Shown here: positions 50,448-60,489 of the stretch, one piece after another
Layout: each line of letters opens with the position of its first letter
Numbering within the stretch: position 1 is the stretch's first letter
From: Candidatus Lindowbacteria bacterium RIFCSPLOWO2_12_FULL_62_27
Lineage (GTDB): Bacteria; Lindowbacteria; 2-12-FULL-62-27
NCBI GenBank assembly: GCA_001784175.1
Contig: MFPR01000001.1
Coordinates: 228,561 to 292,560, forward strand
Length of the DNA: 64,000 bases
Reading direction: 5' to 3'
Translations under genes and position numbers: made by a program
Notes under the pieces: generated by a model
What the model saw: the letters and a program-made list of their open reading frames with translations, nothing else
Databases searched by the model: none
What the model was told of the DNA's origin: nothing

Positions 50448-51887
50448 CTATTTGGTGACGAAAATGTTGAAGCCCGCGTAGGCTTCCATGCCGTGTTCGC
50501 CGATGTCGAGGCCTCGAAGCTCCTCGTCCCGGCCGACCCGGATACCGCCGACGGCTTTGAGAAGGCCAAACCCGGCCAGCGCCACGATGAAGGTGAACGC
50601 GCCGACCCCGACGACGCCGATGAGCTGCGTCATCAACTGGTCCGTCCCGCCGCCGTACAATAAACCCACTTTCGGCTGCGCGGCGCCTCCCGCGAAGGGG
50701 GCGCTTGCAAACAGCCCCACGCACAGGGTGCCCCAGACGCCGTTCACGAGATGCACGGCCAGCGCTCCGACCGGATCGTCGATGTGAAGCTTGTCGAAGA
50801 GGATGACACCGAAAACCACGAGGACGCCCGCGACGGCGCCGATGAGCACCGATGCGCCGACGCTCACGAACGCGCACGGCGCCGTGATCGCCACCAGCCC
50901 CGCCAAACATCCGTTCAGAATCATCGACAGGTCCGGCTTGCCGAGCAGGACCCACGCCGTGAGCATCGCCGTCACGACGCCGGCGGCGGCGGCGGAATTG
51001 GTCGTGATGCAGATTCGCGCCATGGACTCGGGGTCGGCCGCCATGGTGGAACCGGGATTGAATCCGAACCAGCCCAGCCACAGGATAAACGTGCCGAGCG
51101 TTGCGGCGAGCATGTTGTGTCCCATGATGGGATTCACGGAGCCGTCAGGCCGGAACTTGCCGATCCGCGGCCCCAGGAGCATCGCGCCGGCCAGCGCCGC
51201 CCAGCCGCCGACCGAGTGGACCACCGTGGATCCCGCGAAATCAAAAAATCCCTTCTGGGCCAGCCAGCCGCCGCCCCAGATCCAGTGGCCGGTGATCGGA
51301 TACATGACGCCGACGAGGAGAAACGAGAAAAGGACAAACACGTGAAACTTGATCCGCCCGCCGACGGCGCCCGATACGATGGTGGCCGCCGTGCCGGCGA
51401 AAACCAGTTGGAAGAAAAATTTCGCCCAAATCGGAACACCGGTCCAGTTCATCGAGGAATAGACGCCCTGGTAGGCGGCGCCGGTGGCGGGGCTGTTGTC
51501 CGCGCCGCCGACCATCCAGAGACCCTGCAACCCGGAGAATCCGTTGCCGTCTCCGAACATGATTCCCCAGCCGACGAACCAGAACGCCAGGGACGAAATG
51601 GCGAACACGACGAAATTCTTGGCGCAGATGTTCACGCAGTTTTTCGCCTGCTGAAGCCCCGCCTCCAGCATGCCGAAGCCCGCGTTCATCCAGAAGACCA
51701 GCATGGCCGTCACCAGGACCCAGAGGGTGTCGGCCATGACCTTGCCGTTCGCAATCGCCGCGGCGTGTTCCTGCGTAAATGCGGGCGACGACGCCGCCGC
51801 GTCTTCCGCGGCCACCGCGCCCGCGCCCGCCAGCGTCACCAAGCCGGCCAGGAGCAGTGTCCCCATCCAATTCACCCTGTTGTTCAT
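50448..51887 (-). CDS. amtB: Ammonium transporter AmtB
   Basis: 479 residues with an N-terminal signal-like segment and eleven hydrophobic helices. The twin pore histidines lie in [13 protein letters not shown] and [12 protein letters not shown], and signature motifs include [13 protein letters not shown] and [12 protein letters not shown]. It conducts ammonium or ammonia across the inner membrane as a trimer. The ATG at 51885-51887 has AGGTGA upstream. First gene of the operon amtB-PII-porin, a standard nitrogen-limitation arrangement. Confidence 0.97.
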   Translation of the reverse strand: MNNRVNWMGTLLLAGLVTLAGAGAVAAEDAAASSPAFTQEHAAAIANGKVMADTLWVLVTAMLVFWMNAGFGMLEAGLQQAKNCVNICAKNFVVFAISSLAFWFVGWGIMFGDGNGFSGLQGLWMVGGADNSPATGAAYQGVYSSMNWTGVPIWAKFFFQLVFAGTAATIVSGAVGGRIKFHVFVLFSFLLVGVMYPITGHWIWGGGWLAQKGFFDFAGSTVVHSVGGWAALAGAMLLGPRIGKFRPDGSVNPIMGHNMLAATLGTFILWLGWFGFNPGSTMAADPESMARICITTNSAAAAGVVTAMLTAWVLLGKPDLSMILNGCLAGLVAITAPCAFVSVGASVLIGAVAGVLVVFGVILFDKLHIDDPVGALAVHLVNGVWGTLCVGLFASAPFAGGAAQPKVGLLYGGGTDQLMTQLIGVVGVGAFTFIVALAGFGLLKAVGGIRVGRDEELRGLDIGEHGMEAYAGFNIFVTK

Positions 51888-51946
51888 CCGCTGTTCACCT
51901 GCTTTCGAATATTATTCCGGCGCTTGGCCGTTTGTCATGGACGCGG

Positions 51947-51975
51947 ACGGTACCAACCCGTTTTTCATTTGTCAA
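51947..51975 (-). promoter_or_regulatory. Putative sigma-70 promoter of amtB
   Basis: On the minus strand TTGACA (51970-51975) and TACCGT (51947-51952) are 17 bp apart, about 60 nt before the amtB ATG. I saw no clear -24/-12 (GG-N10-GC) element in this gap. The rest of 51888-52086 is AT-rich with no gene. Confidence 0.5.
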
Positions 51976-52086
51976 GATTATTTCAAAAAAAATTTTCAAA
52001 CGTTTAGATTATTGTCAGCCAACTGAATAGATGCATCGAAAGCATGGGGCGGCACGGCCATTTGGCGGACGGCGCCGGAGACGCCG

Positions 52087-53046
52087 TCAGCTCCGCCAGT
52101 CACCCTTTTTCCGGAACGTCCATTTGAGTTTTGAACGCAGGCCCAGGAGGGCGTTGATCCAGGAGCCCGGGAGGGGCCAGAGGGCGAGGAGGGACCAGGA
52201 ACGGAGGTTGGCCGGGTCGTGGCGGAGGCTGTCGAGGAGGTTGCCGAGGGCCGGAAGTTTTTTGCCGAGGAGCAGCTCGTAGTAGGCGGCCCATTGCAGG
52301 AAATATCCCAAACGCTTGGGTGCGCGCTTGAGGACGTGGCGATAGCGTTCGGCGAGGTAGGTGTTGTACTCGTCCGTCATGGCCCAGAGCCTGCGGCCGC
52401 CGCTCAAGACCGTCACGTTGTCGGTGCCGCTCCAGCCGGCGACGCCCAGCGGCCGGCGGAAAATCCGGAGCTTGCCGTCGGGCAGGAGCGCCTCCCAGAG
52501 GCCGGTGAACCAGTTGAAGGGGTGCTGGTAGAATTGGAAAAAGTTATCCCAGAATACGCGTTTCCCGATGAAGAGCACGTCGGCGAAGCCTTTCGTGCCG
52601 AGCAGGAAATCCTCAAACGTCAGCGCGAGCCGGTCGTTCTGCCAGCCGGTGAAATAGTCGATCGGCGCATGGGTCCGCTCGTCGATCCAGAGGTATCCGT
52701 GGATGAACTCGTCGTCGGGCGACGAGGTGAGGTTGCGGGCGATGATGTCGAGCGCGTCGGTCGAGAGGAACCGGTCATCGCTGTCGAGCCGCAGGAGGTA
52801 ATCGCCCGAACACTCCCGGAAATGCTGCGGATACCGGACGGCGTGGGTCTCGCTGGAGTTAAACCGGATATAGCGCAGGCGCGGGTCCTTGAAGGATTCC
52901 ATGAGTTCGGGCGTCGCATCGGTCGAGCCGTCGTCGATGACCCAGTACTCGAAGTTCGCGTGTGTCTGCGCCAGCACGCTGTCGATCGTCTGCTTGAGGC
53001 GATAGGCGCGGTTGTAGGTGGCGGTGAGGATGCTGAATTTTTTCAT
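52087..53046 (-). CDS. Family 2 glycosyltransferase
   Basis: GT-A fold enzyme of 319 residues. It opens MKKFSILTATYNRAYRLKQT and IDSVLAQTHANFEYWVIDDG, the nucleotide-sugar-binding start, and has the metal-binding Asp motif in LLRLDSDDRFL. A C-terminal region (about 230-319) contains a hydrophobic stretch (WSLLALWPLPGSWINALLGL) that may associate with the membrane. It transfers a sugar onto a surface glycan, lipid or protein; acceptor unknown. The ATG overlaps the DUF559 stop (ATGA), and the palindromic repeat at 53055-53098 supplies its G-rich ribosome-binding site. Confidence 0.92.
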   Translation of the reverse strand: MKKFSILTATYNRAYRLKQTIDSVLAQTHANFEYWVIDDGSTDATPELMESFKDPRLRYIRFNSSETHAVRYPQHFRECSGDYLLRLDSDDRFLSTDALDIIARNLTSSPDDEFIHGYLWIDERTHAPIDYFTGWQNDRLALTFEDFLLGTKGFADVLFIGKRVFWDNFFQFYQHPFNWFTGLWEALLPDGKLRIFRRPLGVAGWSGTDNVTVLSGGRRLWAMTDEYNTYLAERYRHVLKRAPKRLGYFLQWAAYYELLLGKKLPALGNLLDSLRHDPANLRSWSLLALWPLPGSWINALLGLRSKLKWTFRKKGDWRS

Positions 53047-53438
53047 GGATTTTTCACCCCCTCTCCCTCTTTAGAGGGAGAGGGTCGGGGTGAGGGTGTT
53101 CTCTCAATCCGGTCAATTATTCGTCCGAGGACTACATCCATCTTGTTCAATACATCATTGTCCCAGAACCTCAGGACGTGAAAGCCCTCCTGCAATAGAA
53201 AGGCCGTCCGCTCGCAATCCTTCTGGAGGTTGACATCTTCGGCATGTTGGCCGCCATCCACTTCGATGACCAATCCCCGCTCCACACAACAGAAATCGGC
53301 GATGAACCTGCCGATGGGATGTTGCCTCCTGAATTTATATCCTTCGAACCGGCGCGACCGAAGATGCTTCCAAAGTTTCCGTTCGGCGTCGGTCATTTCT
53401 TTGCGCAACCTTCGCGCAAATGCGATGTTCTTCTTCAT
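53043..53438 (-). CDS. DUF559/Vsr-like endonuclease-fold protein
   Basis: 131 residues. FARRLRKEMTDAERKLWKHL and RSRRFEGYKFRRQHPIGRFI, then ADFCCVERGLVIEVDGGQH, are the hallmark of the DUF559 family, related to very-short-patch-repair and other PD-(D/E)xK nucleases; the Asp of ADF and the EVD of IEVDGGQH fit the active site. The last ~18 residues (TPSPRPSPSKEGEGVKNP) are translated from the palindromic repeat. An inverted copy of the repeat lies immediately upstream of the ATG (53436-53438). No target or partner is established for the family. The arrangement suggests a link with mobilisation of the repeats. Confidence 0.9.
   Translation of the reverse strand: MKKNIAFARRLRKEMTDAERKLWKHLRSRRFEGYKFRRQHPIGRFIADFCCVERGLVIEVDGGQHAEDVNLQKDCERTAFLLQEGFHVLRFWDNDVLNKMDVVLGRIIDRIERTPSPRPSPSKEGEGVKNP
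53055..53098. repeat. Palindromic repeat, left flank of the DUF559 gene
   Basis: A perfect 12-bp stem CCCTCTCCCTCT/AGAGGGAGAGGG (53059-53084), then the tail GGTCGGGGTGAGGG pointing into the DUF559 gene. It encodes the DUF559 C-terminus and provides the ribosome-binding site of the glycosyltransferase gene. Confidence 0.92.
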
Positions 53439-53441
53439 GCT

Positions 53442-53484
53442 CCCCTCACCCCAACCCTCTCCCCTCTTCGAGGGAAGAGGGGGG
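53442..53484. repeat. Palindromic repeat, right flank of the DUF559 gene
   Basis: Tail CCCTCACCCCAACC followed by the hairpin CCTCTcCCCTCTTCGAGGGaAGAGG, inverted relative to the left-flank copy. It lies between the DUF559 ATG and the membrane-protein gene, whose stop codon and last ~12 codons it provides. Confidence 0.92.
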
Positions 53485-54216
53485 AATGTTCAATCCGCCC
53501 CCCATACGCTGGGCCATGCTTATAGAAAACATGATTATACAGAGACAAAGGACAATCCCTATAGGGGTGAATTCTTCGAGGCGCGAATGCGAATTCGAAA
53601 ATGTGGGAACTTTAAAATCACCGAAAATTAACCCTTCAAGATACGCCCTGAAATATGTGAATAGAACAATCAACAAATATGTGAATGGAATACTCAACGA
53701 TTCAAGCATCGAGCTTTTAATCGTAGATAATTGACGAATACTTCTTACAATCCCAACTACAAATAAAGTCAGGATAAATCCATAGGTCCCTAGAATCTTT
53801 TCGGTGAGCCATACAGTGCCCCCAGATAAATCGAACGGGATGTTTTTGAGTGTAAAAAAAACGATACATCCCAATGCAGGATACATCAGATAGCGGCGCT
53901 TCCTCTGTAGTGGTATTTTACATGTGATTATTTCTATAAAACCCAACGTGGCACCCCAAGAGCAACCCAATAAAGCAGCAATAATACACACGGGAAATAT
54001 GTATTTTGTACATTTTAACGCAAAATCCAATATGTCACCTGCCAGAAGCAATTTACTATACACTACTACGACGCAAACAAACGCCCCAAACCAACCTCCT
54101 AAAAACCCACCCCATATTCCACTTACGATTGGATTGAATAAAAATCCGTGTCGAACCGCTTTAGACTTTGTCGTTGGCGGAGGCACACTCTCTTTCGCAG
54201 AATTTGATTCCATCAT
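53446..54216 (-). CDS. AT-rich polytopic membrane protein of unknown function
   Basis: 256 residues with about five or six hydrophobic helices, for example WGGFLGGWFGAFVCVVVVYS, YIFPVCIIAALLGCSWGATL and ILGTYGFILTLFVVGIV. No family is recognised. Base composition and codon use are strikingly AT-rich compared with every neighbour, pointing to recent acquisition. The C-terminus (NIPPSSLEEGRGLG) is translated from the palindromic repeat, so the original stop has been replaced or lost. It is bounded by repeats on both sides (53442-53484 and 54260-54300). Confidence 0.65.
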   Translation of the reverse strand: MMESNSAKESVPPPTTKSKAVRHGFLFNPIVSGIWGGFLGGWFGAFVCVVVVYSKLLLAGDILDFALKCTKYIFPVCIIAALLGCSWGATLGFIEIITCKIPLQRKRRYLMYPALGCIVFFTLKNIPFDLSGGTVWLTEKILGTYGFILTLFVVGIVRSIRQLSTIKSSMLESLSIPFTYLLIVLFTYFRAYLEGLIFGDFKVPTFSNSHSRLEEFTPIGIVLCLCIIMFSISMAQRMGGGLNIPPSSLEEGRGLG

Positions 54217-54259
54217 AGAATCCGTTCAACTTTAATATACATATTAGAAGTCAAAAGAA

Positions 54260-54300
54260 CCCCCTCACCCTGACCCTCTCCCCCTGCGGGGGAGAGGGGA
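54260..54300. repeat. Palindromic repeat right of the AT-rich gene
   Basis: Tail ccctcaccctgacc followed by the hairpin ctctccccc tgc gggggagag. Orientation matches the 53442 copy. It lies in the gap between the AT-rich gene and the glyS stop and marks the right edge of the compositional shift. Confidence 0.9.
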
Positions 54301-54374
54301 TCATCCAATCTTCTTCCGATTCTTCGTCCCAACATGACGCTATCATGCTGAAGCCTTCGCCTAAGCCGCGCATG

Positions 54375-56442
54375 TCACTCCGATACGGCGATCCTGTCGA
54401 ATTCGGCGTAGGACCGGAAGGCGTCGCTGATGGCGCCAATGAGGGACAGGCGGTTGGCCCGGAGCGACGCGTCGTCAACCATGACGAACACTTTATCGAA
54501 GAACGTGTGGAGCGGCGCCGCCATCTCCAGGATGGCGCGGAGCCGGTCGGTGTACTTGCGTTCGGGCATCCTCCGGACGGCGGCCTCCCAGTCCAGAAAG
54601 GCCTTGTGGAGCGCACGCTCCTCCTCCTGCTGGAATGCGCCGGGGTTGAGCGGCGGGAGATTTTTTTCGTTTTTGACGATGTTGTGCGCGCGTTTGGCGG
54701 TGCGAAGCAGCGTCACCCAGCGGTCCTTGCCTTCGCGCGCTATTTTCGAGAACGCCTCGACCTTGCCCGCGATCTCACACGGGTCGTCCGACACGTTGAG
54801 GCACGCCAAGACGAACTCGGCCGGATGGGTTTCGCGCAGGAGCGCTTCGAGCCGGGCGCGGAAAAACGCGAGCACCTCCGGGGCGGCCTTGCGGACGGCG
54901 CCGGGGTCCGGGAAAATCGGGGCGGCGCTTTCGGCCATCTGGCCGATGCGCAGGTGCCAGGCGCGCGCGAGGAGGATCCGGGCGATGCCGATGGCCGCGC
55001 GGCGCAGGCCGTAGGGATCGCCGGACGCGGTAGGCCGAAGGCCGACCGAGTAGGCGCCGAAGAGCAGTTCGAATTTATCGGCCAGAGCAAGGAGCGCGCC
55101 GAGCGGCGTTTCCGGCAGAGGGTCGGCCGGTCCGCGAGGCTGGTAGTGTTCGGCGATCGCAGCGGGAATTTCCGCCGGCAGGCCCTCCTTTTCGGCGTAG
55201 ATGCGGCCCATGACGCCCTGAAGTTCCGGGAATTCCCGGACCACCTCCGTGAGCAGGTCCGCCTTGCAGAGATAGGCCACATCGGCGTACCGGTCGAGAT
55301 CGAGGTCGATGCCGATGCGCGGCGGCAGAATCACGAGGAGGTCCCGGAGGCGCCGCGCGCGGTCGTGCAACGTCCCGAGACCCTCGAGGTAGACCACGCC
55401 CTTGAGGCCGTCGATCCGGTCGGCCAGTTTCTTTTTGCGGTCGGTTTCAAAAAAATATTTCGTATCCGAAAACCGCGCCGTCAGCACCCGCGCGTTGCCC
55501 TTCGCGACGATGCCCTTCGGGTCCGGCGGCCCGTTGCGGACGACCAGAAAATGCGGCGCGAGTTTCCCGCCGGCGGCCGTCACCGGGAAATACCGCTGAT
55601 GGTGGCTCATGGCGCTTTTGAGAATCACGGCGGGAATGTCCAGAAAGGACCGGTCGAACCCGCCCAGAAGGACGGTCGGGAATTCCGTCAGATGAACCAC
55701 CTCGGTCACCAGGTCCTCCGGCAGGTCCGCCGAAAGGCCGCGCCGCGCCAGAATCATTTTCGCGCCCCGCAGGATTTTTTCCCGGCGTTTCGCCGGCGAG
55801 ACCATGACCATTTTTTGTTCGAGCTTGCGGAAATACCCGGCGGCGGACGCCGGGCGGAACGGTTGCGGATGAAAAAACTTGTTGCCGAACGTCACCGCGC
55901 CCGACTCCAACCCGTGGGCCGCGAACCGGAGCGGGCGGCCGTGCAGGAGGCACAGGATCCAGCGGACGGGCCGGGCGAAGGCGGCCGCGTCGCCGGCGCG
56001 CCAGCGCATGGCTTTGGGGAAGGAGATCGACGCGATCAGCGCGGGTAGAATCTCCGGCAGGATCTTCGCCGTGGGACGGCCTTTTTCCTTGAGCCGGACG
56101 CCGACGAAGGCGCGGTCCTTTTTCTGAACCTTCACGATGCTGTTCGCGTCGCCGCCCACCGATTTCAGGAATCCCTCGAGCGCGGCCGTGGGCCGGCCGT
56201 CGGCGCCGTAGGCCGCGTCCCACGGCGGTCCCGTCCGCTCCACCACGCGCGTGTCGGCGGCCCGGCCGATGTCGCGGGCCCAGACGACGAGCCGGCAGGG
56301 CGTGGCGTACGCATGGACGGCAGCCACCGGGATGCGGTGTTCGGCGAGGATGCGCCGAAGACCCGTCTCAAGCTGTTCGGTCGCGGGCGGGAGGAATCGC
56401 GCGGGAATTTCTTCGCACCCGATCTCGAGCAGAAAATCGCGG

Positions 56443-56450
<8 letters not shown>
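54375..56450 (-). CDS. glyS: Glycine-tRNA ligase beta subunit
   Basis: 691 residues, normal for GlyS of the alpha2-beta2 bacterial glycyl-tRNA synthetase. It begins [20 protein letters not shown], the family signature. It continues with [20 protein letters not shown] and an HD-like core, and ends with a C-terminal anticodon-binding domain ([20 protein letters not shown]). It supports tRNA recognition, while the alpha subunit carries the catalytic site. The ATG lies inside the end of glyQ (8-nt overlap), the usual coupled arrangement. Confidence 0.97.
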
Positions 56451-57318
<868 letters not shown>

Positions 57319-57326
57319 GTGTTCAG

Positions 57327-57659
57327 TTACTGCGCGGAGGTTTCGTCGGCCAGCCACCGCAGGTAATCGGGGTTGCCGCCCTCGATCCGGAACGCGATGA
57401 CTTCCGGGACCGAGTAGGAATGGAGGCGTTTGACCTCGGCGATGAGTGCGCCGAGATTGGCCTCCTGCGTTTTGATGACAAGCACGCACTCGGCCGACTC
57501 GTCGATTTTGCCCTCCCACCAGTAGAGGGACCGGGCGCCGGGGAGGATGTTGACGCACGCGGCCAGGCGCTTTTCGAGAAGCCCCCGGGCAATCTTCTCC
57601 CCCTGGTCCGGCGACTCGCAGGTGACGAGGCACATCAGAAATTCCGGCAAGGATTCCAT
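57327..57659 (-). CDS. cutA: CutA1-type divalent-ion tolerance protein
   Basis: 110 residues from the ATG at 57657-57659 ([10 protein letters not shown]). The trimeric CutA signatures are present: [39 protein letters not shown] and [20 protein letters not shown]. The family is structurally PII-like and is linked to copper tolerance and other roles, with no agreed biochemical activity. It sits 8 nt upstream of glyQ, a chance or housekeeping grouping. Confidence 0.95.
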   Translation of the reverse strand: MESLPEFLMCLVTCESPDQGEKIARGLLEKRLAACVNILPGARSLYWWEGKIDESAECVLVIKTQEANLGALIAEVKRLHSYSVPEVIAFRIEGGNPDYLRWLADETSAQ

Positions 57660-57709
57660 GTCGATGACCAAGCTCTACTTCGAGGGCGATGTCCCGTCAA
57701 CCCCGGCGA

Positions 57710-57751
57710 GACCCCCCCACCCAGCCTCCCCCACAAGGGGGGAGGGGGGAG
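57710..57751. repeat. Palindromic repeat, type 2, between cutA and the DUF47 gene
   Basis: Tail acccccccacccagcc followed by the hairpin tccccc acaa ggggga. Same type as the element inside the M23 gene. It is intergenic here, upstream of divergent cutA and DUF47 genes. Confidence 0.85.
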
Positions 57752-57818
57752 AAAAGAGAGTGAGTTTCAACAGAGGTACTGCTTGTTTTTTGCGCCGGAC
57801 TCTGGCAAGAGGGAGCGC

Positions 57819-58457
57819 ATGAGCTGGTTTCGGAAGGTCATCGACGCTGTGGCGCCGCCGGCGTCCGGGAAATTTTTTCAGAGTCTCAAGGAGATCAGCC
57901 GGATGGCCCAGGAAGCCGCCAAGATGCTCGAAGGGGCGGCGCGGGACGGGCGGCTGGGGACGGCGGGGTTTGCGGCCGAGATTCATGCGCTGGAAAACCG
58001 GGCCGACGCCGCGACCGAGCGGTTTCTTCTCTCCGTGCGGCACACCATGATCCATCCGATCGATCCGGACGACCTGCGCGAAATCGCCGACCGGCTGGAT
58101 TCGTGCATCGACACCATGGACCACTACTCGTGGCGCATGGAGGCCTTCCGGCTGAAGCCGACGGCCGTGATGATCGGTTTCATCGCGCTGATCCGCCAGA
58201 TGGCCGACACGATGACCGAGATGTTCGACCTGCTCCTTCATGCCGACCTCACGGGCCTCGACGCGGGGTATCGGCGGCTCAACGAGCTTGAACGGCAGGC
58301 CGACGGCCTCTTCCATTCCGCCGTGCACGAGATGCACGCCTCGGGGGGCCTGTGCTACACGGTCGAAGACGAAGTGATCTCGACGCTGGAGAAATGTTCC
58401 GACCGATGCCGCGACGTGGGGCACCTACTGGTCGTCATGACGGAGCGGAACCGGTAG
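57819..58457 (+). CDS. DUF47 (PhoU-like) phosphate-transport accessory protein
   Basis: 212 residues, nearly all helical: MSWFRKVIDAVAPPASGKFF, IHALENRADAATERFLLSVR and the YTVEDEVISTLEKCSDRCRD motif. This is the PhoU-like DUF47 fold (TIGR00153 type). These proteins are encoded next to Pit transporters and are thought to regulate them. The ATG has AGAGGGAG upstream, and the TAG stop is immediately followed by the ATG of the transporter gene, so the pair is co-translated. Confidence 0.93.
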   Translation: MSWFRKVIDAVAPPASGKFFQSLKEISRMAQEAAKMLEGAARDGRLGTAGFAAEIHALENRADAATERFLLSVRHTMIHPIDPDDLREIADRLDSCIDTMDHYSWRMEAFRLKPTAVMIGFIALIRQMADTMTEMFDLLLHADLTGLDAGYRRLNELERQADGLFHSAVHEMHASGGLCYTVEDEVISTLEKCSDRCRDVGHLLVVMTERNR

Positions 58458-59462
58458 ATGGAAGGTGTGGTGCTGCTGATCGCGGTCGCGCTCGTGTTTG
58501 ATTTCGTCAACGGCTGGCACGACAGCGCCAACAGCATCGCCACCGTCGTGGGCACCAAAACCCTCACGCCCCTGCAGGCGGTGCTGCTGGCGGGCTTCGG
58601 CAATTTCATCGCCATCCTTTTTTTTGAACTTCACGTCGCAAAAACCATCGGCAAGGGCCTGGTGGTTCCGGCCGTCGTAGACCAGCATGTGATTTTTGGC
58701 GCGCTGGCCGGCGCGATCGTTTGGGACGTCATCACGTGGTATTTCGGCATTCCCTCGTCGTCGAGCCACGCGCTGATGGGGGGACTGGCGGGCGCGGCGC
58801 TGGTCAAGGCCGGCTGGGGAGCGATCCTGGTCGAAGGCTGGGTGCGGCCGGTTCTCTTCATAGTGCTGGCGCCGCTTTTGGGTCTTGCCATGGGCATGAT
58901 CCTGATGACGCTGGTGGCGTGGCTGATCTTTCTGATCGAGCCGCATGCGCCCCATGGCGCCGTCCGGTCGGGCGGCCGGATTCTCCAAGTGTTCAGTTCG
59001 CTGTCCTATTCGGTCGGTCATGGCGGCAATGACGCGCAAAAGACCATGGGCATCATCACCGCCCTCCTAGTCGCGGTGGGCTGGCAGGCCACCTATGACC
59101 CCCCGTTGTGGGTGATCTTCTCCTGTCAAGCCGCGATGGCCCTGGGAACCGTCGCGGGCGGATGGCGGATCGTGCGGACGCTGGGCACGAAATTATGCGA
59201 CCTCAAAGTCCCGGCGGGGATATCGGCGGAAGCCGGGGGCGCCGCCACGCTGTTTGGCGCGTCGATGCTGGGGATACCGGTGAGCACGACCCACACGATC
59301 ACCGGCGCCATCGCCGGCGCGGGCTCGGTGTGGTACCGGCGGCTGTCGGCGGTTCAGTGGGGCATCGTGCCGAGGATCGTATGCGCGTGGGTGCTGACGA
59401 TTCCGGCCTCGGCGGCCGTCGCGGCGGCAGTCTACCGGCTGAGCCGGGGCATTTCTTTTTAG
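58458..59462 (+). CDS. PiT-family low-affinity inorganic phosphate transporter
   Basis: 334 residues with about ten membrane helices. The PiT signature is duplicated: FVNGWHDSANSIATVVGTKT near the N-terminus and SVGHGGNDAQKTMGIITALL in the second half. The family moves metal-phosphate with protons or sodium. The start is fixed by abutment to the DUF47 stop. The gene is of normal bacterial Pit length without the long central loop. Confidence 0.96.
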   Translation: MEGVVLLIAVALVFDFVNGWHDSANSIATVVGTKTLTPLQAVLLAGFGNFIAILFFELHVAKTIGKGLVVPAVVDQHVIFGALAGAIVWDVITWYFGIPSSSSHALMGGLAGAALVKAGWGAILVEGWVRPVLFIVLAPLLGLAMGMILMTLVAWLIFLIEPHAPHGAVRSGGRILQVFSSLSYSVGHGGNDAQKTMGIITALLVAVGWQATYDPPLWVIFSCQAAMALGTVAGGWRIVRTLGTKLCDLKVPAGISAEAGGAATLFGASMLGIPVSTTHTITGAIAGAGSVWYRRLSAVQWGIVPRIVCAWVLTIPASAAVAAAVYRLSRGISF

Positions 59463-59466
59463 CCAA

Positions 59467-60489
59467 GTGCGTTGGCCGGCGGAGTGGGAACGGCAGGACG
59501 GAGTCCTTCTTGCGTGGCCGCACGAGGGGACCGACTGGGCGCCGCGGCTTGGGGAGGTCGAAGGTGTGTACGCGCAGATCGCGGCGGCGATCAGCCGGCG
59601 GGAGCGCGTGCTGATTGTGAGGCCCGGGGACGCAGGGCCGGTCCTAGAGGGCCTGCGGGCCGGCGGCGCGGACCTTTCGCACATCCAATTTTACGATATC
59701 CCAACAAACGACACATGGACGCGCGATTTCGGGCCGATCGGTGTTTTAGAAAAGGGCCAGCCCGTGCTTCTGGATTTCATGTTCAACGGCTGGGGCCTGA
59801 AATTTGCGGCGGATCTCGACAATCTCGTGACTTGGAAACTGGCCGAGCAGAGAGCGTTCGGGAAGATGCCCTTGAGAGCGCCGGGGATGGTGCTGGAAGG
59901 CGGCAGCGTGGACGGCGACGGCGCGGGAACCGTCCTGACGACCGAGGCGTGTCTGCTTTCCCGGAACCGAAACCCGCATTTGACCCGTGCGAAGATCGAG
60001 CGGAAGCTGGGACGGTGGCTGGGCGCGGACCGGATTTTGTGGCTGCGTCATGGCGCGCTGGCCGGAGATGACACCGACTCGCACGTCGACACGCTCGCGC
60101 GGTTCTGCCCCAGCGACACGATCGTCCATGTCGCGTGCGCCGACCGGCGGGACGAGCAGTATGAGGAACTGGACCTCATGCGGCGGGAACTTGCGGCGCT
60201 GCGAACGCGCCGTGGCCGGAAGTACCGGCTGCTGCCGCTGCCGCTGCCGGGGGCGATCCGGGACGAGGAAGGGCGGCGGTTGCCTGCGACGTACGCGAAT
60301 TTCCTGGTGATCAACGGCGCGGTCATGGCGCCGCAGTACGGGGACGCGGCGGACAAAGTAGCGCGCGCGACGCTCAAGGCGGCCTTTCCTGGCCGGGAGA
60401 TCATTGGTATGGACTGCACGCCGTTGCTTTTCGAACATGGATCGCTTCATTGCGTGACGATGCAGATTCCGGAGGGAACACTGTCATGA
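59467..60489 (+). CDS. aguA: Agmatine deiminase
   Basis: 340 residues from a GTG (MRWPAEWERQDGVLLAWPHE). Guanidino-hydrolase motifs are all present: NDTWTRDFGPIGV, MVLEGGSVDGDG, SHVDTLARFCPSD and the catalytic Cys329 in HGSLHCVTMQIPEGT. It converts agmatine to N-carbamoylputrescine and ammonia. The stop overlaps the next ATG (ATGA), and the next gene encodes the following enzyme, so this is a two-gene putrescine-synthesis unit. It follows the Pit gene by 4 nt. Confidence 0.96.
   Translation: MRWPAEWERQDGVLLAWPHEGTDWAPRLGEVEGVYAQIAAAISRRERVLIVRPGDAGPVLEGLRAGGADLSHIQFYDIPTNDTWTRDFGPIGVLEKGQPVLLDFMFNGWGLKFAADLDNLVTWKLAEQRAFGKMPLRAPGMVLEGGSVDGDGAGTVLTTEACLLSRNRNPHLTRAKIERKLGRWLGADRILWLRHGALAGDDTDSHVDTLARFCPSDTIVHVACADRRDEQYEELDLMRRELAALRTRRGRKYRLLPLPLPGAIRDEEGRRLPATYANFLVINGAVMAPQYGDAADKVARATLKAAFPGREIIGMDCTPLLFEHGSLHCVTMQIPEGTLS

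Larger units (their letters stand above)
53055..53484. mobile_element. Candidate mobile unit: DUF559 gene between inverted palindromic repeats
   Basis: A ~430-bp block: outward hairpins, inward tails (GGTCGGGGTGAGGG on the left, CCCTCACCCCAACC on the right) and a single DUF559 gene filling the interior. Tail order and orientation equal those of the 118-bp doublets at 32612 and 34155, where the gene is replaced by a short core. I infer an autonomous form of the repeat family. No transposase is present, and no target-site duplication could be established by eye. Confidence 0.5.

Noticed and set aside
51888..52030. Sigma-54 promoter for amtB
   Set aside because: I could not find GG-N10-GC with the right flanks. 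A sigma-70-like pair is present instead.
52031..52282. Short plus-strand frame after the amtB upstream region
   Set aside because: Opposite the 3' end of the glycosyltransferase, Arg-rich, no ribosome-binding site and no similarity to anything I know.
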